Origin: Callipepla californica brunnescens
Taxonomy: Eukaryota; Chordata; Aves; Galliformes; Odontophoridae
Length of the DNA: 64,000 nt
Assembly (NCBI GenBank): GCA_023055505.1
Contig: JALIRH010000125.1
Coordinates: 75,001 to 139,000 of the forward strand
Direction of reading: 5' to 3'
The translations under genes and the position numbers were made by a program. Within the stretch, counting starts at the first letter, position 1. Each line of letters starts with the position of its first letter. This document shows, in pieces, positions 44,001 through 58,600 of the stretch. The notes under the pieces were generated by a model that made no database searches, was not told the DNA's origin, and was given only the letters and a program-made list of their open reading frames with translations.

Positions 44001-47000
44001 AAAAACACTGTCATCTGAGCACTGCAAAAGCTCCCTTTAACAAACATAGCAAACCGGCAGCGTGCTAATGTTCGAACCACGGAAAACCGTGAATCATGTT
44101 CGAATCGCATCAATCGCGGCTCCTGCTGCTTTTGCCGCTGAAGAAAGAAGCCAGTCAGTTGAAAGACGTGCACTGAATTGCGTCTTCAGTAATCAGCCGG
44201 CAGCGTTTCTATTCCAACAAATCGCGGTTGAAAACTGAAAGTGACTCCAATTCTGGTGTTGTAAGTGAATGGATGCTGGATCCCAGTGTTAGTGAGAGGG
44301 AAAGTTTTGATTCTCATTCTGCTCTACTACTGAATGCAACGTATGTCTGCATCATTCATTCATCTACGAGCACGTTTTCATTCCTTTCTCTGACCAGTCT
44401 TGTTATTCCTTTTCCTACCTCTAGTTAATATCGTCACACAAGTTTTTCGTGCCAAACAAACAATTCATTCCCTTTTTCTTTTGGAACGGTATGGTATTCA
44501 GAGCTAAATAGTCAAATAGTAGCGTTAAGTACGTTAAACTTTTTCTTCTACCAAATGTATGTTTGATTCCACCTCTTCTAAGTGTTCCCCAAAAACACTG
44601 TCAGTGGAGCGTTGCAAAAGCCACTTTTAACAAACATAGCAAACCGGCAGCGTGTTAATGTTCGAACCGCGAAGAACCGCGTCTAAGGCTCGAATCGCAT
44701 CAATCGCGGCTCCTGCTGCTTTTGCCGCTGAAGAAAGACGCCAGTCAGACGGCAGCAGTGCACTGAATCGCGGCTTTTCAAAAATCAGCCGGTAGCGGTT
44801 CTTCTCCAACAATTCGCGGTTTACACGTGAAAGTGACTCGGTTTCAGGAGTTGGAAGAGAATGTGTGCTGGATCCCAGTTTAAATAGGAGTGAAAGTGTT
44901 AATTCTTATTCTGCTCTGTTACTGAGTGCAACGTACGTCTGAATCGTTCATTCATCTGCGAGAACATTTTCATTCTTTTATCTGACCAGTGCTGTTATCC
45001 TTTTTACTTCCTTAATCTAATACACACACTTGAATTTTCTTACAATACCGGCGGATCTTTCTCATTCTCTCTCAAAAAGGGATGTTTTTCAGAACTATGG
45101 AAGCAATGGAGAGACGTTAAGTACGGAAAGATAATTCCTCTCCCAAAGGTGTGTGTGATTCCACCGCTTCTAAGGGTTCCCCAGAAAACCTTGTCACCGG
45201 AGCATCGGAATAGCCCCCTTTAGAAGCAGAGAAAAAGCGGCCGAGAGTTTGATGCTCGAACCGCGCTTAGCCGCGGATTCCGATTCAATCGCACCAATCG
45301 CGGCTCCTGCTGCTTTTGCCGCTGAAGAAAGACGCCAGTCAGCCGGCTGCCGTGCACTGAATCGCGGCATCAATAATCAGCCGGTAGCGGTTTTTCTTTA
45401 ACAAAGCGGGGTTTACACGTGAAAGTGACTCGGTTTCAGGAGTTGTAAGTGTATGTATGCTGCATCCCAATTTCAGTGGGAGGGAAAGTTTTGATTCTCA
45501 TTCTGCTCTGCTACTGAATGCAACGTATGTCTGCATCATTCATTCATCTACGAGCACGTTTTCATTCTTTACTCTGACCAGTGTTGTTATTCTTTTTCGT
45601 ACTTCTAGTTAATACATGGAAAAACTTTTTCTTGTCGAACACAAGTATCTTTCGATTCTCTTTTGCAAAAGTATGGTATTCAGAGATAAAGAAGCAAAAG
45701 AGAAACGTTTATTACGGAAAGCTGTTTCTTCTACTAATTGCATTGTGTGATTCCACCGCTTCTAAATGTTCCCCAAAAACACTGTCATCTGAGCATTGCA
45801 AAAGCTCCCTTTAACAAACATAGCAAACCGGCAGCGTGCTAATGTTCGAACCGCGGAAAACCGTGAATCATGTTCGAATCGCATCAATCGCGGCTCCTGC
45901 TGCTTTTGCCGCTGAAGAAAGAAGCCAGTCAGTTGAAAGACGTGCACTGAATTGCGTCTTCAGTAATCAGCCGGCTGCGTTTCTATTCCAACCAATCGCT
46001 GTTGAAACCTGAAAGTGACTCCAATTCTGGTGTTGTAAGTGAATGGATGCTGGATCCCAGTGTCAGTGAGAGGGAAAGTTTTGATTCTCATTCTGCTCTA
46101 CTACTGAATGCAACGTATGTCTGCATCATTCATTCATCTACGAGCACGTTTTCATTCTTTTCTCTGAGCAGTCTTGTTATTCCTTTTCCTAAATCTAGTT
46201 AATATCGTCACACAAGTTTTTACTTGCCAAACAAACAATTCATTCCCTTTTTCTTTTGGAACAGTATGGTATTCAGAGCTAAAAAGTCCAATACTAGCGT
46301 TAAGTACGTCAAGCTGTTTCTTCTACCAAATGTATGTTTGATTCACCACTTCTAAGTGTTCCCCAAAACACTGTCAGTGGAGCGTTGCAAAAGCCTTCTT
46401 TAACAAGCAGAGCAAACCGGCAGCGTGTTAATATTCGAACCGCGAAGAACCGCGTCTCAGGCTCGAATCGCATCAATCGCGGCTCCTGCTGCTTTTGCCG
46501 CTGAAGAAAGACGCCAGCCAGACAGCAGCAGTGCACTGAATCGCGGCTTTTCAAAAATCAGCCGTTAGCGGACCTATTCCAACAATTCGCGGTTTACACG
46601 TGAAAGTGACTCGGTTTCAGGAGTTGGAAGAGAATGTATGCTGGATCCCATTGTTACTGGGAAGGAAAGTTTTGATTCTCATTCTGCTCTGCTACTGAAT
46701 GCAACGTATGTCTGAATCGTTCATTCATCTGCGAGCACGTTTTCCTTCTTTCTTGACCAGTGCTGTTGTCCTTTTTACTTCCTCAATCTAACACATTCAC
46801 TTCAATTTTCTTACAATACCCGCGGATCTTTCTCATTCTCTCTCAAAAAGGTATGTTTTTCAGAACTATGGAAGCAATGGAGAGGCGTTAAGTACGGAAA
46901 GCTGGTTCCTCTCCCATAGGCGTGTGTGATTCCACCGCTTCTAAGGGTTCCCCAGAAAACCTTGTCACCGGAGTATCGGAATAGCCCCCTTTAAGAAGCA

Positions 47001-49745
47001 GAGAAAAAGCGGCAGAGAATTTGATGCTCGAACCGCGCTTAGCCGCGGATTCCGATTCAATCGCACCAATCGCGGCTCCTGCTGCTTTTGCCGCTGAAGA
47101 AGGACGCCAGTCAGCCGGTAAAAGTGCACTGAATCGCGGCTTCAGTAATCAGCCGGTAGCGGTTCTTCTCCAACAAATCGCGGTTTACACGTGAAAGTGA
47201 CTCCGTTTCAGGAGTTGTAAGTGTATGTATGTTGCATCCCAATGTTAGTGGGAGGGAAAGTTTTGATTCTCATTCTGCTCTGCTACTGAATGCAACGTAC
47301 GACTGCATCGTTCATTCATCTACGAGCACGTTTTCATTCTTTTCTCTGACCAGTCTTGTTATTCCTTTTCCTACCTCTTTTTAATATCGTCACACAAGTT
47401 TTTCTTGCCAAACAAACAATTCATTCCCTTTTTCTTTTGGATTGGTATGGTATTCAGAGCTAAAAAGTCAAATAGTAGCGTTAAGTACGTTAAACTTTTT
47501 CTTCTACCAAATGTATGTTTGATTCCACCTCTTCTAAGTGTTCCCCAAAAAGACTATCATCGGAGCTTTGCAAAAGCCTTCTTTAACAAGCAAAGCAAAC
47601 CGGCAGAGTGTTAATATTCGAAACGCTCAGAACCTCGGATTCCGCTCGAATCTCATCAATCGCGGCTCCTGCTGCTTTTGCCGCTGAAGAAAGACGCCAG
47701 TCAGACGGCAGCAGTGCACTGAATCGCGGCTTTTCAAAAATCAGCCGGTAGCGGTTCTTCTCCAAAAATTCGCGGTTTACACGTGAAAGTGACTCGGTTT
47801 CAGGAGTTGGAAGAGAATGTGTGCTGGATCCCAGTTTTAATAGATGTGAAAGTTTTAATTCTTATTCTGCTCTGTTACTGTATGTAACGTACGTGTGAAT
47901 CGTTCATTCATCTGCGAGCACGTTTTCATTCTTTTCTCTGACCAGTGCTGTTATCCTTTTTACTTCCTTAATCTAATACACTCACTTGAATTTTCTTACA
48001 ATACCCGCGGATCTTTCTCATTCTCTCTCAAAAAGGTATGTTTTTCAGAACTATGAAAGCAATGGAGAGGCGTTAAGTACGGAAAGATAATTACTCTCCC
48101 AAAGGTGTGTGTGATTCCACCGCTTCTAAGGGTTCCACAGAAAACCTTGTCACCGGAGCATCGGAATAGCCCCCTTTAGAAGCAGAGAAAAAGCGGCAGA
48201 GAATTTGATGCTCGAACCGCGCTTAGCCGCGGGTACCGATTCAATCGCACCAGTCGCGGCTCCTGCTGCTTTTGCCGCTGAAGAAAGACGCTAGTCAGCC
48301 GGTAAAAGTGCACGGAATCGCGGCTTCAGTAATCAGCTGGTAGCGGTTCTTCTCCAACAAATCGCGGTTTACACGTGAAAGTGACTCGTTTTCTGGAGTT
48401 GTATGTGTATGTATGCTGCATCCCAATGTTAGTGGGAGGGAAAGTTTTAATTCTCATTCTGCTCTGCTACTGAATGCAACGTATGTCTGCATCATTCATT
48501 CATCTACGAGCACGTTTTCATTCTTTACTCTGACCAGTGTTGTTATTCTTTTTCGTACTTCTAGTTAATACATGGAAAAACTTTTTCTTGTCGAACACAA
48601 GTATCTTTCGATTCTCTATTGCAAAAGTATGGTATTCAGAGATAATGAAGCAAAAGAGAAACGTTTATTAAGGAAAGCTGTTTCCTCTATCAAATGGATG
48701 TGTGATTCCACCGCTTATAAGTGTTCCCCAAAAACACTGTCATCTGAGCATTGCAAATGCTACCTTTTACAAACATAGCAAACCGGTAGCGAGCTAATGT
48801 TCGAACCGCGGAAAACCGTGAATCATGTTCGAATCGCATCAATCGCGGCTCCTGCTGCTTTTGCCGCTGAAGAAAGACGCCAGTCAGTTGAAAGACGTGC
48901 ACTGAATTGCGTCTTCAGTAATCAGCCGGTAGCGGTTCTATTCCAACAAATCGCGGTTGAAACCTGAAAGTGACTCCAATTCTGGTGTTGTAAGTGAATG
49001 GATGCTGGATCCCAGTGTCAGTGAGAGGGTAAGTTTTGATTCTCATTCTGCTCTACTACTGAATGCAACGTATGTCTGCATCATTCATTCATCTGCGAGC
49101 ACGTTTTCATTCCTTTCTCTGACCAGTGCTGTTATCCTTTTTACTTCCTCAATCTAACACATTCACTTCAATTTTCTTACAATACCCGCGGATCTTTCTC
49201 ATTCTCTCTCAAAAAGGTATGTTTTTCAGAACTATGGAAGCAATGGAGAGGCGTTAAGTACGGAAAGCTGGTTCCTCTCCCAAAGGCGTGTGTGATTCCA
49301 GCGCTTCTAAGGGTTCCCCAGAAAACCTTGTCACCAGAGCATCGGAATAGCCCCCTTTAGAAGCAGAGAAAAAGCGGCAGAGAATTTGATGCTCGAACCG
49401 CGCTTAGCCGCGGATTCCCATTCAACCGCACCAGTCGCGGCTCCTGCTGCTTTTGCCGATGAAGAAAGACGCTAGTCAGCCGGTAAAAGTGCACTGAATC
49501 GCGGCTTCAGTAATCAGCCGGTAGCGATTCTATTCCAACAAATCGCGGTTTACACGTGAAAGTGACTATGTTTCAGGAGTTGTATGTGTATGTATGCTGC
49601 ATCCCAATGTTAGTGGGAGGGAAAGTTTTGATTCTCATTCTGCTCTACTACTGAATGCAACGTATCTCTGCATCATTCATTCATCTACGAGCACGTTTTC
49701 ATTCTTTACTCTGACCAGTGTTGTTATTCTTTTTCGTACTTCTAG
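38051..49745. repeat. Satellite section with 1.77-kb A-B-C trimers and local irregularities
   Basis: After C-B-C at 38.5-39.7 kb, trimers A-B-C repeat from about 40.26 kb. Equivalent B points at 40902 and 42676 are 1774 bp apart, three times 591. Four trimers in a row are followed by B-C, then A-C and another A. The missing B near 49 kb indicates loss of one monomer. B at 46.2 kb and its following C-B-C match 50.4-52.1 kb closely. Confidence 0.9.
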
Positions 49746-52700
49746 TTAATACATGGAAAAACTTTTTCTTGTCGAACACAAGTATCTTTCGATTCTCTTT
49801 TGAAAAAGTATGGTATTCAGAGATAAAGAAGCAAAAGAGAATCGTTTATTAAGGAAAGCTGTTTCCTCTACCAAATGGATGTGTGATTCCACCGCTTCTA
49901 AATGTTCCCCAAAAACACTGTCATCTGAGCATTGCAAAAGCTCCCTTTAACAAACATAGCAAACCGGTAGCGAGCAAATGTTCGAACCGCGGAAAACCGT
50001 GAATCATGTTCGAATCGCATCAATCGCGGCTCCTGCTGCTTTTGCCGCTGAAGAAAGAAGCCAGTCAGTTGAAAGACGTGCACTGAATTGCGTCTTCAGT
50101 AATCAGCCGGCAGCGTTTCTATTCCAACCAATCGCTGTTGAAACCTGAAAGTGACTCCAATTCTGGTGTTGTAAGTGAATGGATGCTGGATCCCAGTGTC
50201 AGTGAGAGGGAAAGTTTTGATTCTCATTCTGCTCTACTACTGAATGCAACGTATGTCTGCATCATTCATTCATCTACGAGCACGTTTTCATTCTTTTCTC
50301 TGAGCAGTCTTGTTATTCCTTTTCCTAAATCTAGTTAATATCGTCTCACAAGTTTTTACTTGCCAAACAAACAATTCATTCCCTTTTTCTTTTGGAACAG
50401 TATGGTATTCAGCGCTAAAAAGTCCAATACTAGCGTTAAGTACGTCAAGCTGTTTCTTCTACCAAATGTATGTTTGATTCACCACTTCTAAGTGTTCCCC
50501 AAAACACTGTCAGTGGAGCGTTGCAAAAGCCTTCTTTAACAAGCAGAGCAAACCGGCAGCGTGTTAATATTCGAACCGCGAAGAACCGCGTATCAGGCTC
50601 GAATCGCATCAATCGCGGCTCCTGCTGCTTTTGCCGCTGAAGAAAGACGCCAGCCAGACAGCAGCAGTGCACTGAATCGCGGCTTTTCAAAAATCAGCCG
50701 TTAGCGGACCCATTCCAACAATTCGCGGTTTACACGTGAAAGTGACTCGGTTTCAGGAGTTGGAAGAGAATGTATGCTGGATCCCATTGTTACTGGGAAG
50801 GAAAGTTTTGATTCTCATTCTGCTCTGCTACTGAATGCAACGTATGTCTGAATCGTTCATTCATCTGCGAGCACGTTTTCCTTCTTTCTCTGACCAGTGC
50901 TGTTGTCCTTTTTACTTCCTCAATCTAACACATTCACTTCAATTTTCTTACAATACCCGCGGATCTTTCTCATTCTCTCTCAAAAAGGGATGTTTTTCAG
51001 AACTATGGAAGCAATGGAGAGGCGTTAAGTACGGAAAGCTGGTTCCTCTCCCATAGGCGTGTGTGATTCCACAGCTTCTAAGGGTTCCCCAGAAAACCTT
51101 GTCACCGGAGCATCGGAATAGCCCCCTTTAAGAACAGAGAAAAAGCGGCAGAGAATTTGATGCTCGAAACGCGCTTAGCCGCGGATTCCGATTCAATCGC
51201 ACCAATCGCGGCTCCTGCTGCTTTTGCCGCTGAAGAAGGACGCCAGTCAGCCGGTAAAAGTGCACTGAATCGCGGCTTCAGTAATCAGCCGGTAGCGGTT
51301 CTATTCCAACAAATCGCGGTTGAAACCTGAAAGTGACTCCAATTCTGGTGTTGTAAGTGTATGTATGTTGCATCCCAATGTTAGTGGGAGGGAAAGTTTT
51401 GATTCTCATTCTGCTCTACTACTGAATGAAACGTACGACTGCATCGTTCATTCATCTACGAGCACGTTTTCATTCTTTTCTCTGACCAGTCTTGTTATTC
51501 CTTTTCCTACCTCTTTTTAATATCGTCACACAAGTTTTTCTTGCCAAACAAACAATTCATTCCCTTTTTCTTTTGGAACGGTATGATATTCAGAGCTAAA
51601 AAGTCAAATAGTAGCGTTAAGTACGTTAAACTTTTTCTTCTACCAAATGTATGTTTGATTCCACCTCTTCTAAGTGTTCCCCAAAAACACTATCATCGGA
51701 GCTTTGCAAAAGCCTTCTTTAACAAGCAGAGCAAACCGGCAGAGTGTTAATATTCGAAACGCTCAGAACCTCGGATTCCGCTCGAATCTCATCAATCGCG
51801 GCTCCTGCTGCTTTTGCCGCTGAAGAAAGACGCCAGCCAGACGGCAGCAGTGCACTGAATCGCGGCTTTTCAAAAATCAGCCGGTAGCGGTTCTTCTCCA
51901 ACAAATCGCGGTTTACACGTGAAAGTGACTCGGTTTCTGGAGTTGGAAGAGAATGTGTGCTGGATCCCAGTTTTAATAGAAGTGAAAGTTTTAATTCTTA
52001 TTCTGCTCTACTACTGAATGCAACGTACGTGTGAATCGTTCATTCATCTGCGGGCACGTTTTCATTCTTTTCTCTGACCAGTGCTGTTATCCTTTTTACT
52101 TCCTTAATCTAATACACTCACTTGAATTTTCTTACAATACCCGCGGATCTTTCTCATTCTCTCTCAAAAAGGTATGTTTTTCAGAACTATGAAAGCAATG
52201 GAGAGGCGTTAAGTACGGAAAGCTGGTTCCTCTCCCAAAGGCGTGTGTGATTCCACCGCTTCTAAGGGTTCCACAGAAAACCTTGTCACCGGAGCATCGG
52301 AATAGCCCCCTTTAAGATGCAGAGAAAATGCGGCAGAGAGTTTGATGCTCGAACCGCGCTTAGCCGCGATTCCCATTCAATCGCATCAATCGCGGCTCCT
52401 GCTGCTTTTGCCGCTGAAGAAAGAAGCCAGTCAGCCGGTAAAAGTGCACGGAATCGCGGCTTCAGTAATCAGCCGGTAGCGGTTCTTCTCCAACAAATCG
52501 CGGTTTACACGTGAAAGTTACACCGTTTCAAGAGTTGTATGTGTATGTATGCTGCATCCCAATGTTAGTGGGAGGGAAAGTTTTGATTCTCATTCTGCTC
52601 TACTACTGAATGCAACGTACGTCTGCATCGTTCATTCATCTACGAGCACGTTTTCATTCTTTTCTCTGACCAGTCTTTTTATTCCTTTTTTAGTTCCTCT

Positions 52701-55659
52701 AGTTAATACCGTCACACAAGTTTTTCTTGCCAAACAAACAATTCATTCCCTTTTTCTTTTGGAACGGTATGGTATTCAGAGCTAAAAAGTCAAATAGTAG
52801 CGTTAAGTACGTCAAGCTGTTTCTTCTATCAAATGTATATTTGATTCCACCTCTTCTAAGTGTTCCCCAAAAACACTATCATCGGAGCTTTGCAAAAGCC
52901 ACTTCAAACAAACATAGCAAACCGGCAGCGTGTTAATGTTCGAACCGCGAAGAACTTTGAATTTCGCTCGAATCTCATCAATCGCGGCTACTGCTGCTTT
53001 TGCCGCCTAAGAAAGACGCCAGTCAGCCGGTAAAAGTGCACTGAATCGCGGCTTCAGTAATCAGCAGGTAGCGGTTCTTCTCCAACAAATCGCGGTTTAC
53101 ACGTGAAAGTGACTCGGTTTCAGGAGTTGGAAGAGAATGTGTACTGGATCCCAGTGTTAATGGGAAGAAAAGTTTTGATTCTCATTCTGCTCTGTTACTG
53201 AATGCAACGTATGTCTGCATCGTTCATTCATCTGCGAGCACGTTTTCATTCTTTTCTCTGACCAGTGCTGTTATCCTTTTTACTTCCTTAATCTAATACA
53301 CTCACTTGAATTTTCTTACAATACCCGCGGATCTTTCTCATTCTCTCTCAAAAAGGTATGTTTTTCAGAACTATGAAAGCAATGGAGAGGCGTTAAGTAC
53401 GGAAAGATAATTCCTCACCCAAAGGCGTGTATGATTCCACCGCTTCTAAGGGTTCCCCAGAAAACCTTGTCACCGGAGCATCGGAATAGCTCCCTTTAGA
53501 AGCAGAGAAAAAGCGGCAGAGAATTTGATGCTCGAACCGCGCTTAGCCGCGGATTCCCATTCAATCGCACCAGTCGCGGCTCCTGCTGCTTTTGCCGCTG
53601 AAGAAAGACGCCAGTCAGCCTGCTGCCGTGCACTGAATCGCGGCATCAATAATCAGCCGGTAGCTGTTCTTCTTTAACAAATCGCGGTTTACACGTGAAA
53701 GTGACTCGGTTTCAGGAGTTGTAAGTGTATGTATGCTGCATCCCAATGTTAGTGGGAGGGAAAGTTTTAATTCTCATTCTGCTCTGCTACTGAATGCAAC
53801 GTATGTCTGCATCATTCATTCATCTACGAGCACGTTTTCATTCTTTACTCTGACCAGTGTTGTTATTCTTTTTCGTACTTCTAGTTAATACATGGAAAAA
53901 CTTTTTCTTGTCGAACACAAGTATCTTTCGATTCTCTTTTGCAAAAGTATGGTATTCAGAGATAGAGAAGCAAAAGAGAAAAGTTTATTACGGATAGCTG
54001 TTTCTTCTACTAATTGCATTGTGTGATTGCACCGCTTCTATATGTTCCCCAAAAACACTGTCATCTGAGCATTGCAAAAGCTCCCTTTAACAAACATAGC
54101 AAAAAGGCATCGTGCTAATGTTCGAACCGCGGAAAACCGTGAATCATGTTCGAATCGCATCAATCGCGGCTCTTGCTGCTTTTGCCGCTGAAGAAAGAAG
54201 CCAGTCAGTTGAAAGACGTGCACTGAATTGCATCTTCAGTAATCAGCCGGCAGCGTTTCTATTCCAACAAATCGCGGCTGAAACCTGAAAGTGACTCCAA
54301 TTCTGGTGTTGTAAGTGAATGGATGCTGGATCCCAGTGTTAGTGGGAGGGAAAGTTTTGATTCTCATTCTGCTCTACTACTGAATGCAACGTATGTCTGC
54401 ATCATTCATTCATCTACGAGCACGTTTTCATTCCTTTCTCTGACCAGTCTTGTTATTCCTTTTCCTACCTCTTTTTAATCTCGTCACACAGATTTTTACT
54501 TGCCAAACAAACAATTCATTCCCTTTTTCTTTTGGAACGGTATGGTATTCAGAGCTAAAAAGTCAAATAGTAGCGTTAAGTACGTTAAACTTTTTCTTCT
54601 ACCAAATGTATGTTTGATTCCACCTCTTCTAAGTGTTCCCCAAAAACACTGTCAGTGGAGCGTTGCAAAAGCCACTTTTAACAAACATAGCAAACCGGCA
54701 GAGTGTTAATATTCGAACCGCTCAGAACCTCGGATTCCGCTCGAATCTCATCAATCGCGGCTCCTGCTGCTTTTGCCGCTGAAGAAAGACGCCAGTCAGG
54801 CGGCAGCAGTGCACTGAATCGCGGCTTTTCAAAAATCAGCCGGTAGCGGTCCTATTCCAACAATTCGCGGTTTACACGTGAAAGTGACTCGGTTTCTGGA
54901 GTTGGAAGAGAATGTGTGCTGGATCCCAGTGTTAATGGGAAGGAAAGTTTTGATTCTCATTCTGCTCTACTACTGAATGCAACGTATGTCTGCATCGTTC
55001 ATTCATCTGCGAGCACGTTTTCCTTCTTTTCTCTGACCAGTGCTGTTATCCTTTTTACTTCCTCAATCTAACACATTCACTTCAATTTTCTTACAATACC
55101 CGCGGATCTTTCTCATTCTCTCTCAAAAAGGGATGTTTTTCAGAACTATGGAAGCAATGGAGAGGCGTTAAGTACGGAAAGCTGGTTCCTCTCCCAAAGG
55201 CGTGTGTGATTCCACCGCTTCTAAGGGTTCCCCAGAAAACCTTGTCACCGGAGCATCGGAATAGCCCCCTTTAGAAGCAGAGAAAAAGCGGCAGAGAATT
55301 TGATGCTCGAACCGCGCTTAGCCGCGGATTCCCATTCAACCGCACCAGTCGCGGCTCCTGCTGCTTTTGCCGCTGAAGAAAGACGCTAGTCAGCTGGTAA
55401 AAGTGCATGGAATCGCGGCTTCAGTAATCAGCCGGTAGCGGTTCTTCTCCAACAAATCGCGGTTTACACGTGAAAATGACTCGGTTTCAGGAGTTGTATG
55501 TGTATGTATGCTGCATCCCAATGTTAGTGGGAGGGAAAGTTTTGATTCTCATTCTGCTCTACTACTGAATGCAACGTATGTCTGCATCATTCATTCATCT
55601 ACGAGCACGTTTTCATTCTTTACTCTGACCAGTGTTGTTATTCTTTTTCGTACTTCTAG
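49746..55659. repeat. 5.91-kb higher-order repeat, copy 1
   Basis: Ten monomers in the order A B C B C B C A B C. Comparable points in copies 2 and 3 are 5914 and 5913 bp later. Phase is set arbitrarily at an A monomer. Confidence 0.92.
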
Positions 55660-58600
55660 TTAATACATGGAAAAACTTTTTCTTGTCGAACACAAGTATC
55701 TTTCGATTCTCTTTTGCAAAAGTATGGTATTCAGAGATAGAGAAGCAAAAGAGAAACGTTTATTAAGGAAAGCTGTTTCCTCTACCAAATGGATGTGTGA
55801 TTGCACCGCTTCTATATGTTCCCCAAAAACACTGTCATCTGAGCATTGCAAAAGCTCCCTTTAACAAACATAGCAAACCGGTAGCGAGCAAATGTTCGAA
55901 CCGCGGAAAACCGTGAATCATGTTCGAATCGCATCAATCGCGGCTCCTGCTGCTTTTGCCGCTGAAGAAAGAAGCCAGTCAGTTGAAAGACGTGCACTGA
56001 ATTGCGTCTTCAGTAATCAGCCGGCAGCGTTTCTATTCCAACCAATCGCTGTTGAAACCTGAAAGTGACTCCAATTCTGGTGTTGTAAGTGAATGGATGC
56101 TGGATCCCAGTGTCAGTGAGAGGGAAAGTTTTGATTCTCATTCTGCTCTACTACTGAATGCAACGTATGTCTGCATCATTCATTCATCTACGAGCACGTT
56201 TTCATTCTTTTCTCTGAGCAGTCTTGTTATTCCTTTTCCTAAATCTAGTTAATATCGTCACACAAGTTTTTACTTGCCAAACAAACAATTCATTCCCTTT
56301 TTCTTTTGGAACGGTATGGTATATAGCGCTAAAAAGTCCAATACTAGCGTTAAGTACGTCAAGCTGTTTCTTCTACCAAATGTATGTTTGATTCACCACT
56401 TCTAAGTGTTCCCCAAAACACTGTCAGTGGAGCGTTGCAAAAGCCTTCTTTAACAAGCAGAGCAAACCGGCAGCGTGTTAATATTCGAACCGCGAAGAAC
56501 CGCGTCTCAGGCTCGAATCGCATCAATCGCGGCTCCTGCTGCTTTTGCCGCTGAAGAAAGACGCCAGCCAGACAGCAGCAGTGCACTGAATCGCGGCTTT
56601 TCAAAAATCAGCCGTTAGCGGACCCATTCCAACAATTCGCGGTTTACACGTGAAAGTGACTCGGTTTCAGGAGTTGGAAGAGAATGTATGCTGGATCCCA
56701 TTGTTACTGGGAAGGAAAGTTTTGATTCTCATTCTGCTCTGCTACTGAATGCAACGTATGTCTGAATCGTTCATTCATCTGCGAGCACGTTTTCCTTCTT
56801 TCTCTGACCAGTGCTGTTGTCCTTTTTACTTCCTCAATCTAACACATTCACTTCAATTTTCTTACAATACCCGCGGATCTTTCTCATTCTCTCTCAAAAA
56901 GGGATGTTTTTCAGAACTATGGAAGCAATGGAGAGGCGTTAAGTACGGAAAGCTGGTTCCTCTCCCATAGGCGTGTGTGATTCCACCGCTTCTAAGGGTT
57001 CCCCAGAAAACCTTGTCACCGGAGCATCGGAATAGCCCCCTTTAAGAACAGAGAAAAAGCGGCAGAGAATTTGATGCTCGAAACGCGCTTAGCCGCGGAT
57101 TCCGATTCAATCGCACCAATCGCGGCTCCTGCTGCTTTTGCCGCTGAAGAAGGACGCCAGTCAGCCGGTAAAAGTGCACTGAATCGCGGCTTCAGTAATC
57201 AGCCGGTAGCGGTTCTATTCCAACAAATCGCGGTTTACACGTGAAAGTGACTCCGTTTCAGGAGTTGTAAGTGTATGTATGTTGCATCCCAATGTTAGTG
57301 GGAGGGAAAGTTTTGATTCTCATTCTGCTCTACTACTGAATGAAACGTACGACTGCATCGTTCATTCATCTACGAGCACGTTTTCATTCTTTTCTCTGAC
57401 CAGTCTTGTTATTCCTTTTCCTACCTCTTTTTAATATCGTCACACAAGTTTTTCTTGCCAAACAAACAATTCATTCCCTTTTTCTTTTGGAACGGTATGA
57501 TATTCAGAGCTAAAAAGTCAAATAGTAGCGTTAAGTACGTTAAACTTTTTCTTCTACCAAATGTATGTTTGATTCCACCTCTTCTAAGTGTTCCCCAAAA
57601 ACACTATCATCGGAGCTTTGCAAAAGCCTTCTTTAACAAGCAGAGCAAACCGGCAGAGTGTTAATATTCGAAACGCTCAGAACCTCGGATTCCGCTCGAA
57701 TCTCATCAATCGCGGCTCCTGCTGCTTTTGCCGCTGAAGAAAGACGCCAGTCAGACGGCAGCAGTGCACTGAATCGCGGCTTTTCAAAAATCAGCCGGTA
57801 GCGGTTCTTCTCCAACAATTCGCGGTTTACACGTGAAAGTGACTCGGTTTCTGGAGTTGGAAGAGAATGTGTGCTGGATCCCAGTTTTAATAGAAGTGAA
57901 AGTTTTAATTCTTATTCTGCTCTACTACTGAATGCAACGTACGTGTGAATCGTTCATTCATCTGCGGGCACGTTTTCCTTCTTTTCTCTGACCAGTGCTG
58001 TTATCCTTTTTACTTCCTTAATCTAATACACTCACTTGAATTTTCTTACAATACCCGCGGATCTTTCTCATTCTCTCTCAAAAAGGTATGTTTTTCAGAA
58101 CTATGGAAGCAATGGAGAGGCGTTAAGTACGGAAAGCTGGTTCCTCTCCCAAAGGCGTGTGTGATTCCACCGCTTCTAAGGGTTCCACAGAAAACCTTGT
58201 CACCGGAGCATCGGAATAGCCCCCTTTAAGATGCAGAGAAAATGCGGCAGAGAGTTTGATGCTCGAACCGCGCTTAGCCGCGGATTCCCATTCAATCGCA
58301 TCAATCGCGGCTCCTGCTGCTTTTGCCGCTGAAGAAAGAAGCCAGTCAGCCGGTAAAAGTGCACGGAATCGCGGCTTCAGTAATCAGCCGGTAGCGGTTC
58401 TTCTCCAACAAATCGCGGTTTACACGTGAAAGTTACACCGTTTCAAGAGTTGTATGTGTATGTATGCTGCATCCCAATTTTAGTGGGAGGGAAAGTTTTG
58501 ATTCTCATTCTGCTCTACTACTGAATGCAACGTATGTCTGCATCGTTCATTCATCTACGAGCACGTTTTCATTCTTTTCTCTGACCAGTCTTGTTATTCC

